NCBI GenBank assembly: GCA_026224995.1
Contig: JAMFRX010000532.1
Coordinates: 1 to 7,913 of the forward strand
DNA: 7,913 nt
Reading direction: 5' to 3'
Source of the DNA: Puia dinghuensis
GTDB lineage: Bacteria; Bacteroidota; Bacteroidia; Chitinophagales; Chitinophagaceae
Position 1 is the first letter of the stretch. Every line of letters starts with the position of its first letter. Positions 1 through 6,738 of the stretch are shown here, one piece after another. A program made the translations under genes and the position numbers. The notes beneath the pieces were generated by a model. The model worked only from the letters and a program-made list of their open reading frames with translations, did no database searches and had not been told where the DNA came from.

Positions 1-629
1 CCAATTATGTCATCTTATTCTTCTATTACCTGGTCAACTACTTTGTAGTCGTCTTCTTCAATACGGCGCTCGTACATTGTACGCACCTATACTTCAGCGG
101 GAAAAAGCCCACCGTCGGAGACGGGTTGCGGTTTAGCCTCACCCGGATCGGCACCATCCTGTCCTGGGCGGTATTTGCAGCCACCGTCGGTACGATCCTG
201 CGACTGATCCAGGACAGGCTCGGAAGCCTTGGAAAGATCATAACGGGGCTTATCGGCATCGTTTGGAGCATCGCCACGTTCTTTGTCGTGCCCGTTCTCG
301 CCTATGAGGACCTGGGTCCATTGGCCGCCTTCAAACGTTCCGCCTCCCTGATGAGAGAAAAATGGGGCGAAAGCCTAGCCGCCACCTTTAGCATTGGCCT
401 CATCCAGCTGGTCGCCTTCCTGATCTTAGCCATCCCTGCTTTTGTCTTAGGCTATTTTGTGCATCCGCTTGCAGGGATAGCGCTGTTTATCCTGGGCATT
501 TTCTCTATCATCGTCCTTATGAGCGCTGTAAAGGTCATTTTCGTAAGCGCCGTATACCACGATATCGGCGGCGATCCCATCAAGCATTTCAACCAGAAGT
601 TCGCCGAAGGCCTATTTATAGAGAAATAG
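1..629 (+). CDS. DUF6159-like multi-pass membrane protein, 3' part (5' end outside window)
   Basis: The reading frame is open from base 3 to the TAG at 627-629 and gives 208 residues with no start at the edge, so the gene begins upstream of the window. An in-frame TTG at 126 could be mistaken for a start, but the 41 residues before it continue the same membrane protein, including a hydrophobic segment around residues 3-24 (VILFFYYLVNYFVVVFF). Further hydrophobic segments lie near residues 50-66, 78-98 and 124-180. A charged stretch between them (FKRSASLMREKWGE) and a VGDGLRFSLTRIG stretch resemble the DUF6159 family of integral membrane proteins. The family has no established function, and the assignment comes from recalled sequence resemblance only. 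The gene ends 25 bp before xth on the same strand, so the two may be co-transcribed, but nothing links their functions. Confidence 0.75.
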   Translation, partial: NYVILFFYYLVNYFVVVFFNTALVHCTHLYFSGKKPTVGDGLRFSLTRIGTILSWAVFAATVGTILRLIQDRLGSLGKIITGLIGIVWSIATFFVVPVLAYEDLGPLAAFKRSASLMREKWGESLAATFSIGLIQLVAFLILAIPAFVLGYFVHPLAGIALFILGIFSIIVLMSAVKVIFVSAVYHDIGGDPIKHFNQKFAEGLFIEK

Positions 630-654
630 CTAACTTCGGGGCTATTCCTTCGCC

Positions 655-1422
655 ATGAGAATAGCCACCTATAATGTCAACGGCGTCAACGGTCGCCTGC
701 CAGTGCTGCTGCGCTGGCTCGGCGAGACCGCGCCCGATATCGTCTGCCTGCAGGAGCTGAAAGCGCCGCAAGAGAAATTTCCGGAACAAGCCATAAAGGA
801 TGCGGGGTATCATGCCCTCTGGCATGGACAGAAGAGCTGGAATGGCGTCGCCATCCTGGCCCGTTCCGGCCAGCCGGCAGAGATCCGCCGGGCCCTGCCC
901 GGCGATCCGGAGGACGTCCATAGCCGTTATATCGAGGCCACGGTCGACGGGATCGTCGTCGGGTGTCTGTACCTGCCCAATGGCAATCCTGCTCCCGGGC
1001 CAAAATTCGATTACAAGCTTCGCTGGTTCGAGCGGCTGACGGCCCATGCGGCGACGCTGTTGGCCTCAGGGAAGCCAGTGGTGCTCACGGGAGACTATAA
1101 TGTCATGCCCACCGACCTGGACGTCTATAAGCCGGAAAAGTGGGTGGAGGATGCCTTGTTCCGGCCCGAGGTGCGCACGGCGTTCAAGACCCTGGTAGCC
1201 CAGGGCTGGACGGATGCGATCCGAAAGCTCTATCCGGATGAGAAGATCTATACATTCTGGGACTATTTCCGCAATGCCTACGGCCGCGACGCGGGTCTGC
1301 GCATCGATCACTTTTTACTTAGCCCTGCGGTCAGCAAGCGGCTTGTCGCCGCAGGCGTAAACCGTGAGGTACGGGGATGGGAGAAGTCTAGCGACCACGC
1401 ACCGGTATGGATAGAGCTTTAG
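655..1422 (+). CDS. xth: Exodeoxyribonuclease III (AP endonuclease, EEP superfamily)
   Basis: This 255-residue protein is a complete ExoIII-type enzyme. The family cleaves DNA 5' of abasic sites and removes nucleotides 3' to 5' from duplex DNA in base excision repair in the cytoplasm. All expected catalytic motifs are visible: N7 in YNVNGVNGR, the metal-binding E34 in CLQELK, Y106 in CLYLPNG, D147 and N149 in TGDYNV, D218 in RIDHFLLS, and the C-terminal D247-H248 pair in SSDHAP. The length is close to the E. coli enzyme (about 268 residues). The ATG at 655 is chosen because MRIATYNVNG is the standard N terminus of the family. There is no clear Shine-Dalgarno sequence, as in most genes here. 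The stop codon overlaps the stop of the convergent hydrolase gene by 4 nt. The enzyme class is secure; the exact subfamily (xthA or exoA type) is not resolved. Confidence 0.95.
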   Translation: MRIATYNVNGVNGRLPVLLRWLGETAPDIVCLQELKAPQEKFPEQAIKDAGYHALWHGQKSWNGVAILARSGQPAEIRRALPGDPEDVHSRYIEATVDGIVVGCLYLPNGNPAPGPKFDYKLRWFERLTAHAATLLASGKPVVLTGDYNVMPTDLDVYKPEKWVEDALFRPEVRTAFKTLVAQGWTDAIRKLYPDEKIYTFWDYFRNAYGRDAGLRIDHFLLSPAVSKRLVAAGVNREVRGWEKSSDHAPVWIEL

Positions 1423-3344
1423 CTTCCAATTAAAGTAATATAGCTCTGGGCCTCCAGGGTGAATTTTGCCTGGCCGCCGAACACCTTGACGGGAGCGCCT
1501 TCTTTTATCGATTCGGTTTGGTTGGTCGTATAGATGCGCAAAGCCTTTACTTTCGCCGGCAGGCCCGTCAGCAATACCTCGCGGGCGGCGCCATTGTTCA
1601 CCAGATGTACCGTATAGAGATGCTTTTGATTGTTGCCAAGCGCAGCCACCGCGATATTGGGCCGGTCGGAGGCGATCGGCATCGCCAGCAGCCCGCGGGG
1701 TGTCATGGACAGCTGTTTGATATTCCAGAAACGCTGCGTGGGGCGAAGGACGCCGGTGTCGCCATAGACGCCACCGCCTGCCAGCAGCGAGTAATCTGTC
1801 GTCAGCTGCCACTGCAGGATGCTCAGGGGCTGGCAGATGGCGAGCAGGCGGGTATAAAGACTAATTTCCTTAAGGGCATAGGTGGGCTCCTGAAAAATAT
1901 TCGGGTAGGCCCATGCGGCCGCGTCGATGCTGCCTTCGCCCACCACTACGGGTACCTGCAATTGTGCCGCGGCGTCCGACCATTTTTGCAGCGTCGCCGT
2001 ATCGAAGCCACGCCAGGAATGGAAGGAGATCATCGAGATATAGGGCCGGGCGGCGGGATCGTTCATAGCCGGCCCGATAAAAGACCAGGTGGTCGCATCG
2101 GAATTATCGCCCAGCAGCACCTTGGTCGAGAGTCCCCGGGAAGCAAAATAATGTCCGAGGCCTTTTATCAGGTCATCGTGCTCCTGCGCAGTCTGCCGGA
2201 CGTTGATGCCAAGATCGGATTCGTTAAAGGAGAAATAGCTCACCTGTATATGGTAGCGCTCCTTGAGCAACACCAGGTAATCGGCGATCGACTTATAGAT
2301 AGCCTCGTCGTTGGTATGGTTGAGGGGGTTACCCCAGATATGATCTGGTGTGGGCCGGAAATGGATGGGCCCTACGGCGGCCCAGTCGGGCGGGAACCAG
2401 GCAGTGACGATCAGGGGGATCTTTTTCTCGCTTATTTTCCGGGCCATATCGACCGCGCGTTGCACCATAGGATTCAGGTGGCCTGCTCTTGCCGAATCCA
2501 GGGGGTCGCTGTCTTTCGCAGGTTGCCAGAATCGCCAGGGCAGCTCCACCCTACCCCAGACAAGGCGCAGATTCTGGAGGCAGTAGTCGATCACCTGCGG
2601 GTCTAGCTTGGGATTCTGGATGCGAAAATTACCGCCGAGGCCATCAAAGGGGCGCCCCGGCATGCCGGTGTTGAGCGTAAGATGGACGGGTTCGCGATCG
2701 ATATCACCGCCGGTGGTGATGGTAAGGGCAAACTCTCCGGTCTGGCTTTTTTGCAGATCGCCGGATTGCAGGAGTATGTCGAACCGGGCATGGTGATTTT
2801 CCAGTATCGTACCCTGGATAGAGGCAGCCTGATCCAGCCGGGTCTCCAGCTGCCGGTGCGGGGCGACGACTTTGATACCTGTAGCAGGAGCGCTGACGTT
2901 TGATCCTGGCGGCATCTGGCGCAGCCCCATGGGTGAGGTGTTGCCAACGAATTGCACCGTTCCTTCCATCGACAAGCTCTCCGGAAGTTCCAGACTAAAA
3001 GTAGCGTTCTGCATCCTGATATCAGCATGTGCCGACCAGGAGATCTTCACCCTGGCCACCCCCGGACCGGCTTCCTCCACGGTCTCGGTAAAATAAAGGC
3101 TATCCAGGTGGGTATTGACCACCTGTTTGTTACCCTCGCGGATATAATGAGGATGCTGCATTTCCTTGGCCGTGAACACCGCGGCGCCGTCGGGTCCTAT
3201 GACCCTGAGGCTGGATTCGAAGTCCATGAGCTGACCGTCGATCCGGATACCGGTGAGATTTCCCCAGGGTTCTATCTCCGGCTGAGCAATGGCGCGAAAG
3301 GCGAACAGGGACAGAAGGAGTGTGAGGTATGTTGCAGGTTTCAT
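1419..3344 (-). CDS. Secreted glycoside hydrolase, GH30-like (clan GH-A)
   Basis: The protein has 641 residues. The start is placed at ATG 3344, where a typical signal peptide begins (MKPATYLTLLLSLFAFRAIA, probable cleavage after A20). An upstream in-frame ATG at 3503 would overlap the neighbouring gene by 62 nt and bury the signal. Residues 21 to about 225 look beta-rich and are not assigned to a domain. The catalytic barrel appears to start at FDGLGGNFRI (233-242), which resembles the FxGFGG motif of GH30. E375 in YFSFNES sits where the acid/base glutamate is expected and E470 in VVVGEG where the nucleophile is expected, matching the two-glutamate retaining mechanism of clan GH-A. The last 100 residues (about 540-641) read as a beta-sandwich, also typical of GH30. 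The protein is probably periplasmic or secreted. The substrate cannot be read from sequence. No SusC/SusD genes or regulator are in view, so this is not visibly part of a polysaccharide utilization locus. The GH-A fold is likely; the exact family is less certain. Confidence 0.75.
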   Translation of the reverse strand: MKPATYLTLLLSLFAFRAIAQPEIEPWGNLTGIRIDGQLMDFESSLRVIGPDGAAVFTAKEMQHPHYIREGNKQVVNTHLDSLYFTETVEEAGPGVARVKISWSAHADIRMQNATFSLELPESLSMEGTVQFVGNTSPMGLRQMPPGSNVSAPATGIKVVAPHRQLETRLDQAASIQGTILENHHARFDILLQSGDLQKSQTGEFALTITTGGDIDREPVHLTLNTGMPGRPFDGLGGNFRIQNPKLDPQVIDYCLQNLRLVWGRVELPWRFWQPAKDSDPLDSARAGHLNPMVQRAVDMARKISEKKIPLIVTAWFPPDWAAVGPIHFRPTPDHIWGNPLNHTNDEAIYKSIADYLVLLKERYHIQVSYFSFNESDLGINVRQTAQEHDDLIKGLGHYFASRGLSTKVLLGDNSDATTWSFIGPAMNDPAARPYISMISFHSWRGFDTATLQKWSDAAAQLQVPVVVGEGSIDAAAWAYPNIFQEPTYALKEISLYTRLLAICQPLSILQWQLTTDYSLLAGGGVYGDTGVLRPTQRFWNIKQLSMTPRGLLAMPIASDRPNIAVAALGNNQKHLYTVHLVNNGAAREVLLTGLPAKVKALRIYTTNQTESIKEGAPVKVFGGQAKFTLEAQSYITLIGS

Positions 3345-3441
3345 ACCACGAAAATAGCGGACCGTCCAGGGAATGGCAGGCAGAAGAGAGGAATGAAAAG
3401 AAAAAGATAAAATAATACCGGAGCGAGGATCGTCGGGCGAA
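3345..3441. other. Intergenic gap between the putative nickel transporter gene and the hydrolase gene
   Basis: This 97-bp gap is the longest non-coding stretch in the window. Read on the minus strand it holds a T-rich tract (about 3392-3417) just after the transporter stop, and TATTTTCG 4 nt before the hydrolase ATG. The second element differs by one base from the Bacteroidota -7 box TAnnTTTG, but it would put the transcript start at or next to the start codon, and no TTTG-like -33 box lies at the right distance. I cannot support a promoter or a terminator here. The hydrolase gene could have its own promoter or be read through from the urease operon. Confidence 0.5.
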
Positions 3442-4143
3442 TCACCAGCCCATAAATACCATGCCCGTCCCACAAATGAACAGGGTGAGGCCGCCCAAAG
3501 CATGGATATAGCGCTCCAGCTTCTCCGTTCTTAAGAAACGAAGCCCATAATAGCCGGAGATGACCATCAGCACCATCGTCGCCAGCGTGCAGACGGTGTA
3601 TACGGCTATCAATAAAGCCATTCCTACCCACGATGCTTTTGCAGCAGGGAAGAATAGCAAAGGGATCATGGGCTCGCAGGGGCCCAGCGCAAAGACGATG
3701 AACAGTACCCAGGGTGTCACCGCATGCCGGTCCTGCGGGCGGACCGTCTCGCCATGGCGGTGGTCGTAGACATAGACACTACCGTCCTCGTAAATGTCGA
3801 AATGCTTGTGCCTCCGGTTCTGGCGGGCCCTCACCAGCCCCCAGACACCGTATACCAGGCCAAACCCAAGCATGGCCCAGCCTGCTACCCCACCCCGCAC
3901 ATTTTCGAGCCACCTGACTTTCGAAAGGGACCAGCCGATGGCGGCCCCGCCCAGTCCCAGCAGGACCGAGCTCCAGACATGCCCGCAGCCGCATACGATG
4001 GTCCAAAAGATCGTCTTGGGAAAAGACCAGCCCCTCGATTTAGACAACGCGATAAAGGGCAGGTAGTGATCAGGACCCATAGCCGTATGGAGACAGGCTA
4101 CCGTCACAGCGGCCAGTAATAAGACGCTCAATTCAGCTTGCAT
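3442..4143 (-). CDS. UreH/NiCoT-like membrane protein, probable nickel transporter
   Basis: This 233-residue protein has about six membrane segments (roughly residues 4-20, 45-72, 84-104, 143-168, 172-198, 212-231). Segment 1 ends in HTAMGPDH (H19, D25, H26), which matches the H-x(4-5)-DH metal signature of NiCoT, HupE and UreH permeases. CGCGH (H55) in segment 2 and GPCEP (154-158) in segment 4 also fit. The loop between segments 3 and 4 (about 105-144) is charged and holds five histidines (112, 114, 128, 130, 140), plausible metal ligands. Such proteins are often annotated as TauE/SafE or urease accessory UreH-2. Its position as last gene of the urease operon supports nickel import for the enzyme. 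The start at ATG 4143 overlaps ureD by 11 nt. An ATG at 4209 would add 22 polar residues and a 77-nt overlap, so it is less likely. The name ureH is avoided because it also denotes the UreD homologue in Helicobacter. The metal is inferred. Confidence 0.8.
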   Translation of the reverse strand: MQAELSVLLLAAVTVACLHTAMGPDHYLPFIALSKSRGWSFPKTIFWTIVCGCGHVWSSVLLGLGGAAIGWSLSKVRWLENVRGGVAGWAMLGFGLVYGVWGLVRARQNRRHKHFDIYEDGSVYVYDHRHGETVRPQDRHAVTPWVLFIVFALGPCEPMIPLLFFPAAKASWVGMALLIAVYTVCTLATMVLMVISGYYGLRFLRTEKLERYIHALGGLTLFICGTGMVFMGW

Positions 4144-4936
4144 ACGTAAGCGGTTGGGGACATAAAATGGATTGCATGGTCTTAAGGCATTCATATAACG
4201 GTTCGGCATGATGGCCCAGGAGCCTTACTATGATGCTGTTCGCCGGCCCCTGGCTGACGCCGTAAATGAGATCAGTCCGGTCTTGCAGGAAGGCGGCGAT
4301 GCGCGCCCGCCGCTCGTCGTTTGCCTGGGCTCCTGCCTCGACGAAAAGCAGGCTGGCCTGGTGTGTGAACCCTTCCATTTGTCCCAGCGCTCTAACTGGC
4401 ATAACGGAAGGCCGCAGGTAGACATTTTCCAGCAAGACCAGCCTTTCCTGCACAAAGATCTCCGTACGCGTGTGGTAGGAGGAAAGCGCAAAGATCTCAC
4501 CGCTGAGCTTTCGTCCGCAGGTGAGGACTTCCCCCCAGATCAGCTGCGCTCCTTCCTCCAGGAAGACCTTATTCCTGGCCGTAAAAATGGATTCGGCATG
4601 CGGCACACAGGGATGCGGCAGCCAGCAGAAGCAGGCCCCTTTCCCCACGCGGACTTCCATACATTGGGTAGCGCCGCGCTTCATATGGAAGAGGCGCTGA
4701 TAGGCCTGGGTGTGCAGCCGCAGGCGGCTATGCGCCTCCAGCTCCACCCGGAAGTCCTGTTCGTCCCCATCCAGCACACCGGGGGAAGAGCACATAAGCA
4801 TCAACTCCAGGAAAGGGCCGCGCTTGTCTTCGGTGATATTGGCCACCTTAAAGGGTGGCGTGTAATAGGCGGATGCGAGGCGGCTCACGCCGTCTGCCGC
4901 TGCAATCCGGATGGTAACATTGGAATTCATCGCCAT
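4133..4936 (-). CDS. ureD: Urease accessory protein UreD
   Basis: The protein has 267 residues, normal for UreD, the scaffold that binds apo-urease and recruits UreF and UreG for nickel insertion in the cytoplasm. Family landmarks are visible: PFKVANI (28-34), SPGVLDGDEQDFRVEL (51-66) followed by LHTQAYQRLF (74-83), the proline-rich LPHPCVPHAES (106-116) and GRKLSGEIFAL (141-151). ATG 4936 is chosen because a purine-rich AGGAG lies 8 nt before it. ATG 4930 would instead give a classic 4-nt ATGA overlap with ureG and is a real alternative; it shortens the protein by two residues. With start 4936 the gene overlaps ureG by 10 nt. UreD diverges fast, so overall similarity is modest, but the motifs and operon place leave little doubt. 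Confidence 0.93.
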   Translation of the reverse strand: MAMNSNVTIRIAAADGVSRLASAYYTPPFKVANITEDKRGPFLELMLMCSSPGVLDGDEQDFRVELEAHSRLRLHTQAYQRLFHMKRGATQCMEVRVGKGACFCWLPHPCVPHAESIFTARNKVFLEEGAQLIWGEVLTCGRKLSGEIFALSSYHTRTEIFVQERLVLLENVYLRPSVMPVRALGQMEGFTHQASLLFVEAGAQANDERRARIAAFLQDRTDLIYGVSQGPANSIIVRLLGHHAEPLYECLKTMQSILCPQPLTYAS

Positions 4937-5565
4937 AGCTTAGGCTCCTCCACCTCTTCCAGCAGCGCATATCGCTTTATCCAGCCTATCACCGCGTCAA
5001 GGCCTTCCAGGCTCATGAGGTTGGTGAAGACAAAAGGCTCTCCTTTACGCATTTTTCGTGCATCCCGCTCCATGACCTCGAGGCTGGCGCCCACATAAGG
5101 CGCCAGGTCTATTTTGTTGATCACCAGCAGGTCGCTGCGGGTGATGCCAGGCCCCCCCTTGCGGGGGATCTTATCGCCTTCCGCCACATCGATAACGAAA
5201 ATGCTGAGGTCGGCGAGATCAGGGCTGAAGGTCGCCGAGAGGTTGTCGCCGCCGCTTTCGATAAAGATGAGCCGCAGGTCGTCGAATCGCCGGACCATCT
5301 CCTCCACCGCCTCCAGGTTCATGCTGGCATCTTCCCGGATGGCCGTATGCGGGCAGCCCCCTGTCTCCACGCCGATGATGCGGTCCGGAGGCAGCAGGCT
5401 ATGCTGCGTGAGGAACTCGGCATCTTCCCTGGTGTAAATATCATTGGTGATGACGGCGAGGCTGTACTCCCGGGCCAGGACCCGCGTCAGTCTTTCAATG
5501 AGCGCCGTTTTGCCGGAACCTACGGGGCCGGCAATACCGATCTTTATATAGTTTCTTTCATTCAT
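4927..5565 (-). CDS. ureG: Urease accessory GTPase UreG
   Basis: UreG (212 residues) is the SIMIBI-class GTPase that carries nickel and drives its GTP-dependent insertion into urease in the UreDFG complex. Motifs in order: P-loop GPVGSGKT (13-20), the nickel-binding Cys-Pro-His triad in ETGGCPHTAIRED (C71, H73), ESGGDNLSATFSPDLAD (103-119), and the guanine-specificity motif NKID (150-153). The length matches the family and no key residue is missing. The ATG at 5565 directly follows the ureF stop codon with no gap, and the N terminus ahead of the P-loop is of normal length. No Shine-Dalgarno sequence is seen, so translation is probably coupled to ureF. Confidence 0.98.
   Translation of the reverse strand: MNERNYIKIGIAGPVGSGKTALIERLTRVLAREYSLAVITNDIYTREDAEFLTQHSLLPPDRIIGVETGGCPHTAIREDASMNLEAVEEMVRRFDDLRLIFIESGGDNLSATFSPDLADLSIFVIDVAEGDKIPRKGGPGITRSDLLVINKIDLAPYVGASLEVMERDARKMRKGEPFVFTNLMSLEGLDAVIGWIKRYALLEEVEEPKLWR
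4945..4955 (-). promoter_or_regulatory. Candidate ribosome binding site for ureD
   Basis: On the minus strand these bases read AGGTGGAGGAG, with AGGAG 8 nt before ATG 4936. It is the only Shine-Dalgarno-like sequence I see before a gene in the window, and it favours 4936 over 4930 as the ureD start. The caveat is that it lies inside the 3' end of ureG, where the glutamate-rich codons (EEVEE) produce GAG repeats anyway, so it may be incidental. Confidence 0.35.
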
Positions 5566-6231
5566 TTAAGACATGTATAAGCGTGAGTAAAGGTCTTCAT
5601 GCTGCATGCAACGGATGTCGAGAGCGGCACAGCAAAGGCCGATCGACTCCTGGTCCGGCTGCAGGCTCCTTTCCACCAATTCCCGGATCAAGGACTGGAG
5701 AGAGAATAACAACGCCTGGCCGTCCTGCTGACCTATGGGGATGAGCTTTACGCAGTTAGTCACCATACCTGCCGCAGCGTTGTAATAATAGCCTGTTAGC
5801 GTTTCCCGGAGTCCGATGCCAAGCGTTGCTGCACAATAGCCGAAGACCACAGGGTAATGAACGAGAGCAGGGCCATCGGTCAGGCCAGGCACCGCGCCTA
5901 TCCCACCGAAGATCTTCAGCAGCCTGATACCCAGCTTGCGGCTTCCCTCCCGGATCTCCCGCGCCGGCTTTACCGCCTCACACAAGGCATCCAGCTCCAA
6001 CAGACGGGCCCCGTCCTGTGTCCGTGCCGCCTGGCAGGACAAAGACACCAGGGCGGCATCCGTATAATGAAGGTTGGTGCGCAGCATCTCCCGTACGAAA
6101 TCCCCCGCGCTTGCCGTGTCTCGCACAACCCCCTGCTGTACATAGGTCTCTAATCCCCACGAATGCGCATAGCCGCCGATAGGCAGAGCAGGATCGCTCA
6201 ATTGCAACAGGCTTAGCAAGGCAGTGTTCAT
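5566..6231 (-). CDS. ureF: Urease accessory protein UreF
   Basis: UreF (221 residues) bridges UreD and UreG and is thought to gate the UreG GTPase during urease activation. The all-helical protein begins LLSLLQLSDPALPIGGYAHS (5-24) followed by WGLET, matching the family N-terminal signature (D-x-x-x-P-x-G-x-[FY]-x-[HY]-S-x-G-L-E). It ends in HEDLYSRLYMS, matching the conserved C-terminal H-E-x-x-[YF]-S-R-L-F-x-S tail that contacts UreD. A GGIGAVPG stretch precedes the region HYPVVFGYCAATLGI, also typical. The ATG at 6231 overlaps the ureE stop by 4 nt (ATGA), a coupling arrangement. No Shine-Dalgarno sequence is visible. Confidence 0.96.
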   Translation of the reverse strand: MNTALLSLLQLSDPALPIGGYAHSWGLETYVQQGVVRDTASAGDFVREMLRTNLHYTDAALVSLSCQAARTQDGARLLELDALCEAVKPAREIREGSRKLGIRLLKIFGGIGAVPGLTDGPALVHYPVVFGYCAATLGIGLRETLTGYYYNAAAGMVTNCVKLIPIGQQDGQALLFSLQSLIRELVERSLQPDQESIGLCCAALDIRCMQHEDLYSRLYMS

Positions 6232-6737
6232 GTGCGGGGGTTTGTAAGCTGCAAGATCTTCGAGAACAGGCTGTCGCCGGAACCGCTATGTGCATGTCCG
6301 GCCACCGTCGACTGCAAGGGATACAATAATTTCCTTTCTTCCCTGCTGACGGGATAGCCCCCTGCCGTCAACCAGCGGTACAGCGGCTCTTCGAAGGGCG
6401 CCAGCAGGACGCCGTCATCTATGTACAGGGGTAAATGCCTGTTACCGATCTCATAACAGGCCGACGCCACTGCTTCCAGCGAGTCCATCCGAATGACCAT
6501 GGTCTCACAGGGGAGGATATCGACAACGATCATCAGCCGTTCGTCGGTGTATAGTACGTCGCCTTCCGCCAGGGAGGGGCTTTCCTTCAGAAAACGCAAG
6601 GTGACCTCCCGGCCTTCGCGGGTATGCTTGCGCATGATGCGTTTCCCGGTCTCATACCATTCCACCTGAAGACGGTCGATAGTCCGTCCATTGACGGGGA
6701 CAGCGGCGATATTTCCTATTTTCTCCTGTATGAGCAT
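6228..6737 (-). CDS. ureE: Urease accessory nickel metallochaperone UreE
   Basis: UreE binds nickel as a homodimer and passes it to UreG for urease activation. From ATG 6737 the protein has 169 residues and begins MLIQEKIGNI, the usual UreE N terminus; an upstream TTG at 6764 would overlap ureC by 26 nt and is rejected. The N-terminal peptide-binding domain covers about residues 1-73. The C-terminal metal domain contains CYEIGNRHLPL (94-104), whose H101 corresponds to the conserved interface histidine (H96 of Klebsiella UreE). The HHDH motif that forms extra sites in Klebsiella is replaced by LLAPFEEP (111-118), and there is no long histidine-rich tail, only GHAHS near the end (147-151). This resembles the low-histidine UreE type found in several bacteria. 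The gene starts 1 nt after the ureC stop. Confidence 0.95.
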   Translation of the reverse strand: MLIQEKIGNIAAVPVNGRTIDRLQVEWYETGKRIMRKHTREGREVTLRFLKESPSLAEGDVLYTDERLMIVVDILPCETMVIRMDSLEAVASACYEIGNRHLPLYIDDGVLLAPFEEPLYRWLTAGGYPVSREERKLLYPLQSTVAGHAHSGSGDSLFSKILQLTNPRT

Positions 6738-6738
6738 C

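Noticed and set aside
1518..2606. Long plus-strand open frame (362 codons) opposite the hydrolase gene
   Set aside because: It is antisense to a well-supported gene with signal peptide and catalytic motifs. Its translation has no recognisable domain and is explained by GC-rich codon structure on the other strand.
3345..3360. TATTTTCG just before the hydrolase start as a Bacteroidota -7 promoter box
   Set aside because: It has one mismatch to TAnnTTTG, no -33 partner at proper spacing, and would leave almost no leader.
3418..3436. Possible hairpin after the permease gene followed by a T-rich tract on the minus strand (terminator?)
   Set aside because: The stem is only two 3-bp blocks separated by an asymmetric internal loop, and the T tract is interrupted. 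It is too weak to call.
3345..3503. N-terminal extension of the hydrolase to ATG 3503
   Set aside because: It would overlap the permease gene and place 53 non-signal residues before a clear signal peptide at 3344.
4208..5098. Plus-strand open frame of 296 codons opposite ureD and ureG
   Set aside because: It lies antisense to two genes with clear family motifs and has no recognisable protein features.
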